DNA of 64,000 bases from Jaltomata sinuosa (lineage: Eukaryota; Streptophyta; Magnoliopsida; Solanales; Solanaceae), in the NCBI GenBank assembly GCA_003996215.1, contig QJPP01000328.1:310001-374000 (forward strand). The letters run 5' to 3'. Below are positions 44,293 to 56,140 of the stretch, in pieces. Every line of letters starts with the position of its first letter. Within the stretch, counting starts at the first letter, position 1. The translations under genes were made by a program, and so were the position numbers. The notes beneath the pieces were generated by a model, which worked only from the letters and a program-made list of their open reading frames with translations, did no database searches and had not been told where the DNA came from.

Positions 44293-44850
44293 CTACCATG
44301 TCTCTAAGTCAACTAAAGCACATCTTGTGTCAAGGAATGGTTGCCCCAAGATGATGGGGACCTCAAAATCTACCTCACAGTTTAAAATCACAAAGTCCGC
44401 TGCGAAGACAAAGGACTCCACTTTTATGAGCACATCATACAAGATACCTATTGGCCTCTTCATAGTGCGATCTGCCATCAGTAGTCGTATTATCATCAGT
44501 GTGGGGGATTCCAAGCCCAACTGTTTGAACACTGCCAATGGCATCAGATTTATGCTTGAACCAAAATCATATAATGCCTTGGTAAAATAGAATTCCCCAA
44601 TCATGCAAGAACTAGTGAAATCTCTAGGATCTTCCTTTTTCTTCACAAGAGAACAGGAAGCTATTGCTCTATAATGGTGAAAATTATCTACAGTCTTGAA
44701 ACTAACAGTTCTCTTCTTCGTCACCAAGTCCTTTATGAATTTCACATAACCAAGCATCTGCTCTAGTGCTTCCACCAAAGGAATATTTACAAAAATTTGC
44801 TTCAACATAGAGATGAATTTTCTATACTTACCTTCTTCGGCCTTCTTGGC
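44293..44850 (-). pseudogene. Aspartic protease of element F
   Basis: A 171-codon open stretch (44808-44293): IPLVEALEQMLGYVKFIKDL, then the region equivalent to the active site, ALYDFGSSINLMPLAVFKQL, where the D-x-G-A triad reads D-F-G-S. It continues through ILYDVLIKVESFVFAADFVI and VDFEVPIILGQPFLDTRCAL. It lines up with the end of the 54014-56137 ORF. Whether the altered triad would cleave is unknown; the rest of the element is dead. Confidence 0.85.
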
Positions 44851-46835
44851 TTGTCTCTGTGGGAAAGGTGCAGGAGGTCAAGGCATAGGCTTTACAACTT
44901 TAGAAACCTCCTCTTATTTACCTTTAGTAGCAGCTGACTCCTTTACTATTTGACTCTCATCACCAACCTTTTCTTCAGACTTTACTACCATGTCAGTTCC
45001 ATCCATCTCAGGATTAGTCGGCTCCTCGACAAATATAGGAATAGGAGGATAAATAGTTTTCTTTCCGTTTTGTGTAGTCAGCACCATGCAATGTCTACCA
45101 TTCTTCAGATTTTGAATTGTATCACTCAGAAGAGTACCTTTCTAGCACTGGTTTAGGGCCATAGACATTTGACCTAATTGTGTCTCAATCTATTTGAGGG
45201 CGGTGGCATATAATTCTACTTTCTGATTCATGCCTAAGATGTCAGCACAAATTTCCTTTAATTTGTCATCCCTTGACTCCACCTTCTTCAGTACCCTTAC
45301 TAGCATGTATTCCATCTTGAACAAAGTGAGTTCTCCATCACAATTTCCAGGTGGAACATATGGTCCACTTTCGTCATTCTTATAGCCTTTTTTCTTGTTC
45401 TAGTCACCATCTCAATCTCTACCTCTGCTACTGTCTCTTTACCCAGAATGGTTATAGTTGTTATCTTGATCTCTATCTCTATCTCTGTTCTGAGTTATCT
45501 TGATCTCTATCTCTATCTCTGTTCTGACCTTGATTTCCTTGACCACGCCAAGTGTCCTGGTTAGACCCTTGGCCGTTGGCTCAGAAATCCACCATTTAAT
45601 CATTCAAATAGTTGGCTTCTTCATTAGATTTGGTCCCTTCTTGTATTGGTACTTTACCTTGTGAACAAAAAATATTCACCTTCTCTGCTCTATTATTAAG
45701 GATTTGCTTCACAATCAGATCCACACTTGTCTTTAATCCTACAACATCCTATCTAAGCTCCTACAACTCCTGCTGGTTTATGAATTTTCCAAGGGAATAA
45801 GTCCCTGTTGCACTCTCAGAATCACTTGTATGCCATGCCTTGTTTGTCTAGGTGACTCTATCAAGCATCTTATAAGCTTCTATAAAAGTATTTTCCATGA
45901 ACAGTCCCCCAGTACCTATATCAGCGATAGCCTTGGTGTTTGTGTTCAGTGCTCTGTAGAAAATCTCCATCAAATACTCAAGAGAGATTTTGTGATTCGG
46001 CACCTATTTCAGCTTCTTATTAAACCTAAGACATGTCTCATATAATGCCTCGGTGTTCAACTGCTTGAAGTTATAGATTTACTGCTTGAGCTGCAACATC
46101 TTTGATGGAGGGAGAAACCTCTCCAAAAACTAACTCTTCAGTTCCCTCCATGTGAATATTGAATTGTCAAGAAGTTCAGTAAGCCAAAGTGTTGCCTCTC
46201 TCATCAAAGAAAATGGAAATAGACGCAACCTGATATCATCTTGGTCTACCCCTGACAGGTTGTAAGCCTTGCAGATCCCCACAAAGTTCACCAAGTGCAA
46301 ATTTGCATCATCAGTGGGCTTGCCAGAAAATAATCCCTTTAGGTTCAGCAACTGGATCATAGTTCCTGTAATTTTAAACTTTGTACCATCGGGTAGTGGT
46401 GGAAATACCATGGGGCCTATTATCCCTGCATTATTGACATCATCATCATTAAGATTGTAGCGAGGGATGTGTCGGGGTTGTTGAATCTAGCGGCCTTTAT
46501 TCCCTCTTGGTGCAACCAGATCTTGAGGTACATTACGTTGGGTTGCCTTATCTCTCGTAGCTTGAGCATTCAGTGCGGTTTGATGAGAAGCTTCTTGCCT
46601 TGCTTGACTTGTATGTTTAGCTGCAACATTTTGCTAGGTCTGTGGCAACTTGAGCATCTTGAGCGATTTGGGTAGCTTCTTTTGCCTGCTGCTTTTCTTA
46701 TTCTTCGGCCATTATCCAAGTTGTGGCCTATTCTGGTGTCTCAAAACCCCCTTCCTTAACCATGTTTCTTAGAGTTTGTTAAAGTTTGGGATTGAATAGA
46801 ATCAGGGGGTTTCCTTGACTTCTTGTACTGGGCAT
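44851..46835 (-). pseudogene. gag of element F
   Basis: The start chosen is the ATG at 46835 (MPSTRSQGNPLI), which matches the opening of the 54014 gag. The clearest part is 46411-46130: MIQLLNLKGLFSGKPTDDAN, LVNFVGICKAYNLSGV and IRLRLFPFSLMREATLWLTE, the Athila retrotransposon gag domain. Downstream text to 44851 is broken by many stops. A 34-bp tandem duplication (45461-45527) lies in the Arg/Asp-rich part. The capsid cannot be made from this copy. Confidence 0.85.
45461..45527. repeat. 34-bp tandem duplication in gag of element F
   Basis: TTATCTTGATCTCTATCTCT plus ATCTCTGTTCTGA is present twice, starting at 45461 and 45495. The unit itself is made of ATCTCT hexamers. Confidence 0.9.
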
Positions 46836-46944
46836 GCACAAGTATGCAATCTGTGGAACAAAACAAAAACAATAAAAAAAGTAAAATCAGGAAATAAGGA
46901 CTAATAGTGAAATAAACACAATCTCTCTTAATCCTATACTGTAT

Positions 46945-46962
46945 TCCCCGGTAATGGTGCCA
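46945..46962 (-). other. Primer binding site of element F, tRNA-Asp type
   Basis: On the element strand it reads TGGCACCATTACCGGGGA, which differs from the Asp-type site TGGCGCCGTTGCCGGGGA (seen intact at 53890) by three G-to-A changes, two of them in CpG context. It lies a few bases from the LTR edge at 46968. Confidence 0.9.
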
Positions 46963-46967
46963 AAATT

Positions 46968-48285
46968 TGATATGCCTGAATTACACTCCCAGAAAGAAGT
47001 ATAAAGCGATCGATGTTCAAATATAGAATGCAATAAAGGTTGGGGTCGATCCCACGTGGAATATGGTAGGATTAGGGTCAACTATGCTTATTTGTGCTCT
47101 TAGTCATTTATTTCCCCCATGGGGTTTTTTAAAAGTAAAAGTAATAATTGTAACTTAAATTTGTACAAGTAACAAAGTAACAGTTTTCAAGTATTTTAAT
47201 CAATGAGAGAAGCGACTAGGGTAGTGTTCCCTATGAGTTCACAACGCAGTAAAGAATTGTACTAGTAATCTAGTCTAGTTTTATGCATGCAAGATCGATA
47301 AGTTAGGTTCTCCTAAGCCGATGGCTACCAAAATAGATGAATGTTACCATGCAACTCGATCAGTCTACGAGTGTTAGATTTTCTAACCCTTACCAGTGAT
47401 CCCAGATTAGCTTTCCCTGGGCAAGTTCAAGCTAATTAGGAGAGGGTTGGTAGCTTTAAATTTCCATTGTGTAATCCACTTTCCATTTTGTTATCCCTTT
47501 GGTCAAGCAAGTAGGAATAAGGCGATTTTTAACGTTTACAACTGTCAAAAAGTGATTAAAGCGAGGGGAAGAACAATACATGCATGAACATCGTTCTAGG
47601 ATTACTAAGTACTTTGCCTACTTTGTTAATCCTTCATGGTTCTCACAACCCTACTTGTAGATGTAGATACTCATAGTTGCAAGAGAACAATCAGATTTAG
47701 ATGAAGATATCATGATTATTACTTACAATAATAAGTAAAGATTACCAGAATCTTGAATTCTCAAGAACTCTTCAATAATCAAGAACAAAGACTTGAATTC
47801 TTAAAAGTATGGAATAATATTCTCAACAATATGTTTTGATGTCCTAAAATTGAATAATAATTGTGTAACTATCAAAATAAAACCCTATGGAAAGTATTAT
47901 AGATAACAAAGACCAAATCCTAACAAAACTAGTAGAGCTGGAATGCGGCACTTCCGACGAACAGGCCCCATGGACCATTATGGATGCCATGGGCGTCGTG
48001 GGCTCCCCGTCAGATCTTCTATCCTTGGTGCATACTGTTTTGCCATGTTTCCATGGGCTAGGATGATGGGCCATCGTTGTTCCCATAGGCGTCATGGGCA
48101 GCCCATTGGCCTAGTCAACTGAAGTTCCAGTTGCTCTGGTCTATTTCGATGGGCGTGTGTGTTGTCTCGCCGCAGCTCTCACGGGTGTCATGGCTGGCGT
48201 CTGAAGTTAGGTTCATGACTTTAGCTTTTCTTGTTCATTTCCATGGGCAAAAGTGATTACCCGTGGTGACTCCAATGCCCGTCTC
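46968..48285 (-). mobile_element. 5' LTR of element F, U3 start missing
   Basis: Begins TGATATGCCTGAATTACACT and follows the 3' LTR (33394-34974) throughout, including the CCATGGGCGTCGTGGGC palindromes (47970-48270). It ends near 48280-48285, about 260 bases short of a full LTR, where the LTR of element G starts. Confidence 0.9.
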
Positions 48286-51200
48286 TATCATGACCCAATT
48301 TCTCAGGTCATGATGACACCTACAACCCCCCAGTAGGCGAACCAATTCTCGTAGCCCAGAACGGTTAGTAATGGGCTACTACCTAACCAATACATATAAT
48401 AAGCGTAAATAAGTGGAAGCAGAACAAGATAAAGACAAGCAGGAGCAAATAACCCAAATACAGGAATATTTGAGAAAACTACACCAACCCCAAGACTTGG
48501 TATCGATAGTACAAGAGCTTCTAAATAGAATACAATTGCTAGAAGTAACAAAATAATAAGTACAATTGTCTTCGAATAAATAAAGAGTAGCTGAGCCTAA
48601 AAGATGAGATGTGGTTAGGCCCCGGTCATCAGGCGCTCACCCTAGTCTCAAATATCCAAAAGGTGCAAGAGTCTCTACGCGATCAACAACGAAATCTCAT
48701 ACTAATATCTGCACCAAAAAGATGTAGAAGTGTAGTATGAGAACCAATTGCTAAGCAACGGGTACCCATTAGGCATCATCGGCCGACTGAGTGCATATAA
48801 GATATAAAAATAGTAATAAAGTAGATAACAAAGAAGAAGTCACCGAAGCAATAGAGAAAGCACATGGAAACTAGCATGGAGAGTAGTCAACCAAGAGTTA
48901 CAAGAATACAATGCTAGCACAAAAGATATACATAACACAGAAACACAGGTGAAAGAAAGAAGAATACACCTAGAATCCTTGCTACTATAATATATATAAA
49001 GAGAGAGTTTAGAAGCATGGCGGTATACTGGTAACCTCAAGTAAAAAGGAAAAGAAGTAAAACCAAGACAACATCAAGATAAAAGCAACAGATGAACAAA
49101 ATCATATTAAAACACCATTCAAGATAAGAGAAACAAATAACCACCTCCCAATTTCAAGCCTATGATGGAATAAACTACGCCATAAAGCACCAAAAGCCAC
49201 TAATCATAACCACAATAAAGGACAGAACTTCCTAACTCACAACTGTTCAAAAGGCCATATAAACAGTGCCTCAAATCAATAAGGGACCCACTAATCCATC
49301 AACGATCAAAATATCCAACAATTGTAGCCTCAATAGGCTAGAACCCGCTAAATTGCCAAGTACCGAAGGCCATAACAAGATCAATAATATGAGATAAACA
49401 ATAATATCTACCTACATTCCCAACGGTCGCCCATATAATCGAGGAACACAATTAAGTGAAATCAAACCCTCCGTACGACCATACAACCGGAGCATACACT
49501 AAGCACACAACAAACAAGGGTGGAATTGGAATACATTATGCATGATGATGATGGGATGAATCGGGTGGGATAGTAGTGCCGTATGTTACCCCCTCCTGTA
49601 CCTAGAAGTCTCAATAGAGGTAGGATCCATGGAAGAAGCTCTACCGAGTACCTCTACTGCACTGTACACCCCTCCTCCTGCCACACACGTCGACCCGTAG
49701 CCTTTGTCCCAGAAATGTCAGGGTCCATGGAGGTCTACTTGTAGACCAGATACTAAAACCGTGAAATCTCAAGTACAACTGTAGGAGTGTATCTGGATAT
49801 AGATCAATAATCAAAATATTATAATACATGCCTGGAATCGAACCGGGCCTAAAACAATAATCAAATCTCAATAACCCTTATAAAGGGTTCCACAAGCATA
49901 TCTCGGTCTAAATAAGTAATCAAGTCTCAAAATCCCTAAACAGGGTGCCCGAAACATATCCGGGTCTAAATACATAGTAAAAACATGTCTAGAACCCGGC
50001 CCTGCCGAGCTTAGTATCAGTAAGAAATTGGTGATAAAAGTATCGTAGAATCCTCTTTACTCCAAGAGGTTTCATAAAAGTCAGTACCAAAACCTTCATA
50101 CTTATTTTACCAAAAATGGGCCCTTCGGGGCTATACAAAGTTTAGAAAACCGTTATAATGGCCCCAAGCCATATCAGTAGTAAAACATGCAGAAAATCCT
50201 TTGCATGAATGATATGCTTGCAAGCAAAAGGGTTAGCCCAATGGCTCACAAACATTCATATCGATCCTGCATAGGCACAATCGATTCTACAACAAATATA
50301 TCCAGCCTAAAGTAATATCACGATGTACGGGACTCATGGACATTCCTAAAGGTCCCACCATCTATGGTCCAGAGGCAGATACAAGGCCACATGGGGCCAT
50401 AAGGGTAAATGACACCATTACCACAAATAATACAAACAACACATGAAATAAACAGACATAAGAGGTAGACAAGGTCTGAGGGTACCAACCTAGAAAACCA
50501 ACCCAAGGATGCTAATTAATGCAGTTATAGCCTATATACACAGAGTCTAGGTAGGGAAAGCCATAACCTACCTATCATCCGACCACTAGCTACGAGGATG
50601 GAATCATCCCAGCTCGAACTACTCCAAGAAGCTCTAACTCACGAAAACACTATTAACACAGTAATCTAGGCATCAAAATGAAATCAACAATACCCATAAT
50701 GATACAAAAAATAGTCAGGCCAAAATTTGGGTCACCGATGGACCCGTGGGCCCCTGACCTCGAGGCCAGAAACAAACGAGCACACAATGATCAAAATGAT
50801 CCAAGGAGTGCATGCCCAGATTTTTAGAGGAATTGGGCAAGAATTCAGGGCTAGAAATAGCCCACCCAACAAGAGAGAACAAAGAGGGAATTTAAAGGAC
50901 TTATATCGGAGATTAGCAAGGAACTTACTAGATTAAGAAGACAATAATCAAACAAGGATCAACAATCACTAACCCCCAGGCTGTTAGGATGAAAAATGGT
51001 GAAATATGGAGGTTTTGGGTTAATTATTAATGGTTAAACAAGTTGGAGTATTTGCAAAAATGAAGGAGAAAGAAGAGAAAATTGGCTAACTTAAAGCTGC
51101 TAGCCGATGCAATGCTTAAGCGGCCATGGCTCTGCCTACACGGCCATGCGTATGTGGGTGGACACCAGCAAATGCGTAGGCTAGGCACTCGCCTAGCACG

Positions 51201-52048
51201 CACGTGGATAGGCCACCACACACACAACCATGCATACGCGGCCCATGGCGCTGCCTAGGCGAAGGCCAAGAAAATGGGGCGGCTGGCATGCTACTGTGCA
51301 TAGGCGGCCATACCCACATGTGGGCATTGACTTGTTGGTGCCATGATAACAACCAGTTGTCACATTCATGCCAACTTTAGAATTTAACTTTGAAGGACCC
51401 TCGAGAATGCATCTGAGGTCCCGCGAACACAAATGGCTTGTGCTATTCAACTAGAAATGACATTCTGGATCAAACAAAATCAACAAAAATCCCACCAAAG
51501 GTCGATTTAGCAAATAGGGGCCCCGCTCCCAAAATCAACCTTTAGGCCAATTATTCTAAAATGGAACCTAAGGGTCAAAATCATGTCCGGAAGCCTCGGG
51601 ACCCAAACCAATGGTCCCTCTAGCCTAAAGTCAACATTCCGGAGCTAACAACACTGACATAATTTCCATCTGAGGCCGTCTTCTCCAAATATTGACCAAA
51701 GTCAACCAAACAAGCCCAACTAGACTAAAATCACATAACAAGAGAGAATTTCGAGCTGACAAGCTCTCGAATCCCGACCAAAGGTCCACCTAGACCAAAG
51801 TCCATGCTCTGGAGCTAACAGAACTTTCAAAATTCAATTCCAAGCATGATTTCCAAGAATATTGACTAAAGTCAATAATTACCAAAGTTAAAACTCTAAA
51901 ATAGTGAAATGACCATAAAGACCAAACAAACAGCCTGAGCAACAAACTACTGGTCCCAGCAAGCCATAAATGACTTGGGGCCGCTATAGGCTAGCTCTAA
52001 CAGTTCAAAGAAGGCAGAAATGCGTAAAAGACCAGAAGGGTCATTACA
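48286..52048 (-). mobile_element. Long LTR of gypsy element G
   Basis: Bounded by TATCATGACCCAATTTCTC (48286) and GGGTCATTACA (52048), 3763 bp, reading TGTAATGACCC...GGGTCATGATA on the element strand. It is followed by the inverse of a 3' internal end. Internal features include a ~62-bp repeat at 49856-49975 (ATCTCGGTCTAAATA / ATCCGGGTCTAAATA words) and a GC-rich part (51110-51320) with repeated GCCTAGGCG/CGGCCATG words. Part of it (50205-50515) recurs at 215-510. Open frames inside are not genes. Confidence 0.8.
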
Positions 52049-52488
52049 TCATCCACTACTGAAAAAGGACTTTCATTTGCGAAAGTCAAGAAAGAAGGGA
52101 AGAGAAGAGGCTCAATAACTACGGATACAAATCCTTCACTACTCTCTCGGACAACCTGGGTAGCCTCCTCGACCAGATGTCACCCAACAGAATGGAACCA
52201 AAGAAAAGAAACCAAGCCTTAACTTCACTTTAGCCAAGCTAGATTCCAACATTTAACATCAAAACTCCAAAGGCTTATCAACCAAATCAAACCTCTTGAA
52301 TCTCAACCGGAAAGCACCAACATAATACCAAAATCAGAGAACCAAGGCGCAGATAGAACTCGAATCCTTGATACCACAACTAAGTCCACCAACAAAGTCA
52401 CCAACCACGACTCTAACTCAAGAACCCACTAATACACAAAAACTCTTTATTCTAACCTGAATCCTTTTGTACTATAATCATGAAGCTT
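52049..52488 (-). other. 3' internal end of element G
   Basis: Starts next to the LTR with TCATCCACTACTGAAAAAGG on the plus strand, the inverse of a terminus with a purine-rich stretch. Non-coding, A/C-rich on the plus strand. It is interrupted at 52489 by the next element and continues at 59554. Confidence 0.7.
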
Positions 52489-53884
52489 TGATGTGCCACC
52501 ATTTTATGGCACTTTCGACGTCTCTAAACTAAGAACAATCGTACGTTTTCAAGCAACCATCGTCGTTTTTGATGGTTTTATGTTATATTTGTAGGAAATG
52601 GAGACAAACGTAGAAAAGGAAGGAAATACGATCAAAAGCACGCCACTGCTTAAGAGTGACGGTCATAGTGACGGGCAGTCACCAAGGTGACGGACCGTCA
52701 AGACAACCGTCAACTTGAGGCAGCACACTGCCTAGTGGCGACGGCTACCATGATGGGCCGTCAAGCTTGCGACGGTCCATCAAACCAACCGTCACCTTGA
52801 GGCAGCACCACTGCCTAGTGGTGACGGCCACCGTGATGGTCCGTCAAGGTGGTGACGGTCCGTCACCCCAAGCCGTCAAGTGGAGGCAGAACGCGGAGCG
52901 GATTCCGAATGTTTTTGGGTTTACTTCCTTGACTCCTATAAATACCCTATGTTAGGTTTATTTTAAGAGGCACTTACCAATACATTACCCAATAGTTTTA
53001 GGAGTTTTTGAGCGATTTTTGAGAGAGGAAACACGCTACACACGTTTTCCTCCTCCTTGAATCTTGTTCTTGATTTGTTCTTGGGATCTTGGTTTTTCTT
53101 GTTCTTGGAATAATTGAAGATTGTTTTCACTATATTGTAAGGATCTCTTTTCTTTATTATGAATATGACTTTCTTCTATTCTTCTACAAGCATGATTAAC
53201 TAAACCTCCCACAACTAGGGTTGTGGGAGCCATGGCTAAAGTAGCGATATAGATTCCGGGTAGCGACGGGTTCAATATATATGATTGTCACGTTGTTAAT
53301 CATTCATGCTTAACGTTTTCTAGTGGTTGCAAACATTAGAACATGCCTAAGTTTAATTTGCTTGAGTAAAGAGATTAAAACCGGGAAACTTGATTAACGA
53401 CGAGGATTCGAGACTACTAACTCTCGTCTTATGATTAATGCTGTAACTAGATTAATCTACTTGATGTTTAGGATTGAAAGCTAAAAGCACACCTTTTCAA
53501 GTTCGAGAGAATTGAAATGTAAATTCATCTATTTGGTTGAGAAACGTTTAGATGATACCATTAATTCAATCACATCGTGACACACATCTAGAAAGAATCC
53601 GGTTAAGCCGAGGATCGACATCGTTACCAACGCCATGGTGAACACGTCCCTAGTTCATTCTCCTATTGATTATTTCGCATACATTATTGTTCATTTTGTT
53701 TACACATTGTTCACACAAAACCCCCCTTTATTTACCGGAAACTATTGACCATTAGTCGACTAATTCACTAAAGATTTAAATTTCACCATATTCTCTATGG
53801 GATCGACCCCAACCTTTGTTGGGTTCTATATTTGACAACGATCGCTTACGCTTCTTAATTGGAGTGGTACTTTGTGCGTTATCA
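52489..53884 (+). mobile_element. 5' LTR of the gag-protease element
   Basis: Starts TGATGTGCCACCATTTTATG and ends GTGCGTTATCA, 1396 bp. U3 has two copies of a ~70-bp repeat (CAACTTGAGGCAGCACACTG type, from about 52708 and 52777) and many GACGG...CCGTC palindromes. A TATA box is at 52937. Confidence 0.95.
52937..52944 (+). promoter_or_regulatory. TATA box in the 5' LTR
   Basis: TATAAATA follows the palindromic U3 array and is the most likely core promoter of the element. The matching box in the 3' LTR is at 58600-58607. Confidence 0.7.
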
Positions 53885-53889
53885 AATTT

Positions 53890-53907
53890 TGGCGCCGTTG
53901 CCGGGGA
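53890..53907 (+). other. Primer binding site, tRNA-Asp type
   Basis: TGGCGCCGTTGCCGGGGA complements the 3' end of plant tRNA-Asp over 18 bases, five bases after the LTR. This primer type is characteristic of Athila elements. Confidence 0.95.
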
Positions 53908-54013
53908 ATACAGTTGTTTATTAAGTCCGGTGTGTTTATTTGACTCTTAGTCATACTTTCCTGCTTTTACGTTTATTTGTTGTTTTTGTTTTTGACAGGG
54001 TACAAAGTTGTGC

Positions 54014-56140
54014 ATGCCAAGTACCCGGCGCTCGGGTGAATCAACATTAACTTACGACCCCGAGCTTGCTAGAACATTAAGGCGGAACATGGCCGCACAA
54101 CAAGAGGCAGCAAGGCTCGCTGCAGAACTGCAGGCCCAACAAAATCTGAATGCTGGTGGTTTGCAGGACGATGTTATGCTGAATGATGAGGATATCAACT
54201 TGGATGGAGTTGGTGCTACTGGCGCCATTGCTCTTCCACCGCTAGCGCCCGGAGCCAAGTTCAACATCACTAGCACGATGATCCAACTGTTGAACTTGAG
54301 AGGAGTGTTCCGTGGTGCCGTTGGTGATGATCCAAACCAGTACCTGATGAATTTCGTCGGGATATGCAAATCGTTCGAGTTGCCTGGAGTAAGTCAGACG
54401 GCAATCAGGCTCAGGTTGTTTCCGTTGTCTCTGTCTGATGAGGCAGCATTGTGGTTGACAGAGCTGACCCCCGACTCTATCACAACTTGGGGAGAGTTGA
54501 AAGGAGCTTTCCTAGAAAGGTTCTTTCCTCCCTCTAGGATGATACAATTGAGGGATGAAATCTGTAATTTCAGAAAACAACCCCACGAAGCTTTACATGA
54601 GACTTGGTTGCGGTTCAAGAAGAAGCTGACACAATGCCCGAACCATCAGTTGACCGACAACTTCTTGATGCAGACGTTCTACAGGGCACTGAATTTGGCT
54701 ACCAAGCCGACGTTAGACAACGCAGCAGGTGGTGCATTCATGGGCCTCACTTTTGTTGAGGCCACAACTACTTTGGACAGGCTCACCAAAACCAACAGGG
54801 CCTGGCATACACGGGATACAGAGGTAGCAGCTAGCACTTATGCAGTTGGTATGTCAGCTGAGCAGCGCAGAAAAGAGGAGGAGCGCGACCAAGACATGGC
54901 ACATCTAAAAACGCAGTTGGACCTATTGACAAAGCACTTGTTTTTGGGAGGCGTAGAGAAGGTGAAAGTTGTTGGTTCCCAAGGTAGAACAGCAGAGTTG
55001 GAAACTGATGAGGAGGCAAATTACTTGGGGGGTTTCCAGGCCAATGGACAAGGAAACCAAGGTCAGACCTATCAGAAAGACAACTACTATGAGAAAGCTG
55101 GTTACAGAGATCGCGAGCAAGGAAACTGGAGGAATAACACTGATAGAGGTGGGTTGTATGTACCACCTGGTAATCGGGATAAAGCTAGCAACGAGGCAGG
55201 GACTTCCAAGCTAGAGAACATGATGGCGAAGATGCTGCTGAAGGTAGAATCGACTGACTCTGGGGCGAAGGAGATAAGGACTGAGTTATCGGCCATGAGT
55301 CAAATAGTGGAGGCGCATTCCACTTCGATTAAGCAATTGGAGCAGCAAGTGGGCTTAATCTCGGCATCTCTAAACCCAAGGAAGACAGGTACCTTGCCGA
55401 GTGACACGATTCAAAACCCGAGGAACGACGCAAGCTGTATGGCGATCACTACAAGAAGCGGCAAAATATTACCGGAATCACATCCGGTAATTCAGACTCA
55501 AGTTGAGGGTGATGACGCCAACGACAAAGAGGTTGAAGAGGCTACTCAAAAGCCCGCGGAGAAAAGCAAGGAAGCTGAAAAGCTTCCAACTATGATGCCT
55601 CGACCACCACCTCCGTTCCCACAACGCCTGAAGAAGAAAACGGAAGATGGTAAGTTTCTGAATTTCCTGACCATGCTCAAGCAGATATCAATAAACATCC
55701 CATTGGTGGAAGCGCTTGAACAAATGCCCGGATATGCCAAGTTCATGAAGGACTTGATTACAAAGAAGAGGTCGGTAAGTTTCGAACCAGAAGATAACCT
55801 CCACCACTGCGGCGCTATTTCCTCAAGGTCGTTAGTCGAAAAGAAGGAAGACCCAGGTGCGTTTACTTTTCCCTGCACCATTGGGAAGCTCAACTTCGGG
55901 AAAGCCTTATGTGATCTTGGTGCTAGCATCAACTTGATGCCGCTAGCAGTCTACAAGCAATTGGGCTTGGGAGCACCTAAACCAACGTCCATGAGAGTGT
56001 TGATGGCTGACCGTTCGGTAAAGCGACCGGTAGGAATATTGTCCGATGTGCTAGTCAAGGTTGGTAAGCTTATATTCCCCGCTGACTTTGTGATCTTGGA
56101 TTGCGAAGTGGATTTTGAAGTTCCCATAATCTTGGGATGA
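54014..56140 (+). CDS. Gag-protease polyprotein, truncated by a stop
   Basis: The longest open frame in the window (708 codons from ATG 54014, opening MPSTRRSGESTLTYDPELAR; the frame is open slightly further upstream without an ATG). An Ala/Gln-rich helix (about residues 27-48) precedes the Athila gag domain, about residues 85-260: TMIQLLNLRGVFRGAV, NFVGICKSFELPGVSQ and ALWLTELTPDSITTWGELKG. A Gly/Asn/Arg-rich linker and a helical region with KQLEQQVGLI follow, then a Pro-rich stretch and the aspartic protease with active-site block LCDLGASINLMPLAVYKQLG (about residue 632). It ends at TGA 56138-56140 right after VPIILG, inside the conserved protease end; homologous text continues beyond. Gag would form particles; whether the shortened protease works is unknown. 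Confidence 0.95.
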   Translation: MPSTRRSGESTLTYDPELARTLRRNMAAQQEAARLAAELQAQQNLNAGGLQDDVMLNDEDINLDGVGATGAIALPPLAPGAKFNITSTMIQLLNLRGVFRGAVGDDPNQYLMNFVGICKSFELPGVSQTAIRLRLFPLSLSDEAALWLTELTPDSITTWGELKGAFLERFFPPSRMIQLRDEICNFRKQPHEALHETWLRFKKKLTQCPNHQLTDNFLMQTFYRALNLATKPTLDNAAGGAFMGLTFVEATTTLDRLTKTNRAWHTRDTEVAASTYAVGMSAEQRRKEEERDQDMAHLKTQLDLLTKHLFLGGVEKVKVVGSQGRTAELETDEEANYLGGFQANGQGNQGQTYQKDNYYEKAGYRDREQGNWRNNTDRGGLYVPPGNRDKASNEAGTSKLENMMAKMLLKVESTDSGAKEIRTELSAMSQIVEAHSTSIKQLEQQVGLISASLNPRKTGTLPSDTIQNPRNDASCMAITTRSGKILPESHPVIQTQVEGDDANDKEVEEATQKPAEKSKEAEKLPTMMPRPPPPFPQRLKKKTEDGKFLNFLTMLKQISINIPLVEALEQMPGYAKFMKDLITKKRSVSFEPEDNLHHCGAISSRSLVEKKEDPGAFTFPCTIGKLNFGKALCDLGASINLMPLAVYKQLGLGAPKPTSMRVLMADRSVKRPVGILSDVLVKVGKLIFPADFVILDCEVDFEVPIILG

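Larger units (their letters stand above)
33394..48285 (-). mobile_element. Near-complete Athila-type retrotransposon (element F)
   Basis: About 14.9 kb on the minus strand: 5' LTR 46968-48285 (U3 start missing), tRNA-Asp primer site, gag, protease, RT, RNase H, integrase, spacer with inter-ORF elements, plant-transposon-domain ORF, 3' UTR and 3' LTR 33394-34974. All frames are broken. The right end is cut by the LTR of element G, so no target duplication can be checked. An hAT-like element is inserted at 38970-39612. Confidence 0.85.

Noticed and set aside
33394..48285. Endogenous pararetrovirus
   Set aside because: The presence of LTRs, an Asp-type primer site and an integrase after RNase H identify an LTR retrotransposon; no movement-protein motif was seen.
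48303..48551. 82-codon hydrophobic minus-strand ORF
   Set aside because: It lies in the end of the G LTR and has no family resemblance or initiation context.
46945..53907. tRNA-like sequences at primer sites
   Set aside because: Only the 18-base complements of tRNA 3' ends are present; there is no cloverleaf, so they are primer binding sites and not tRNA genes.
54831..55166. 111-codon minus-strand ORF opposite gag
   Set aside because: It is a shadow of the long gag-protease frame, as are the other minus-strand ORFs at 54052-56606.
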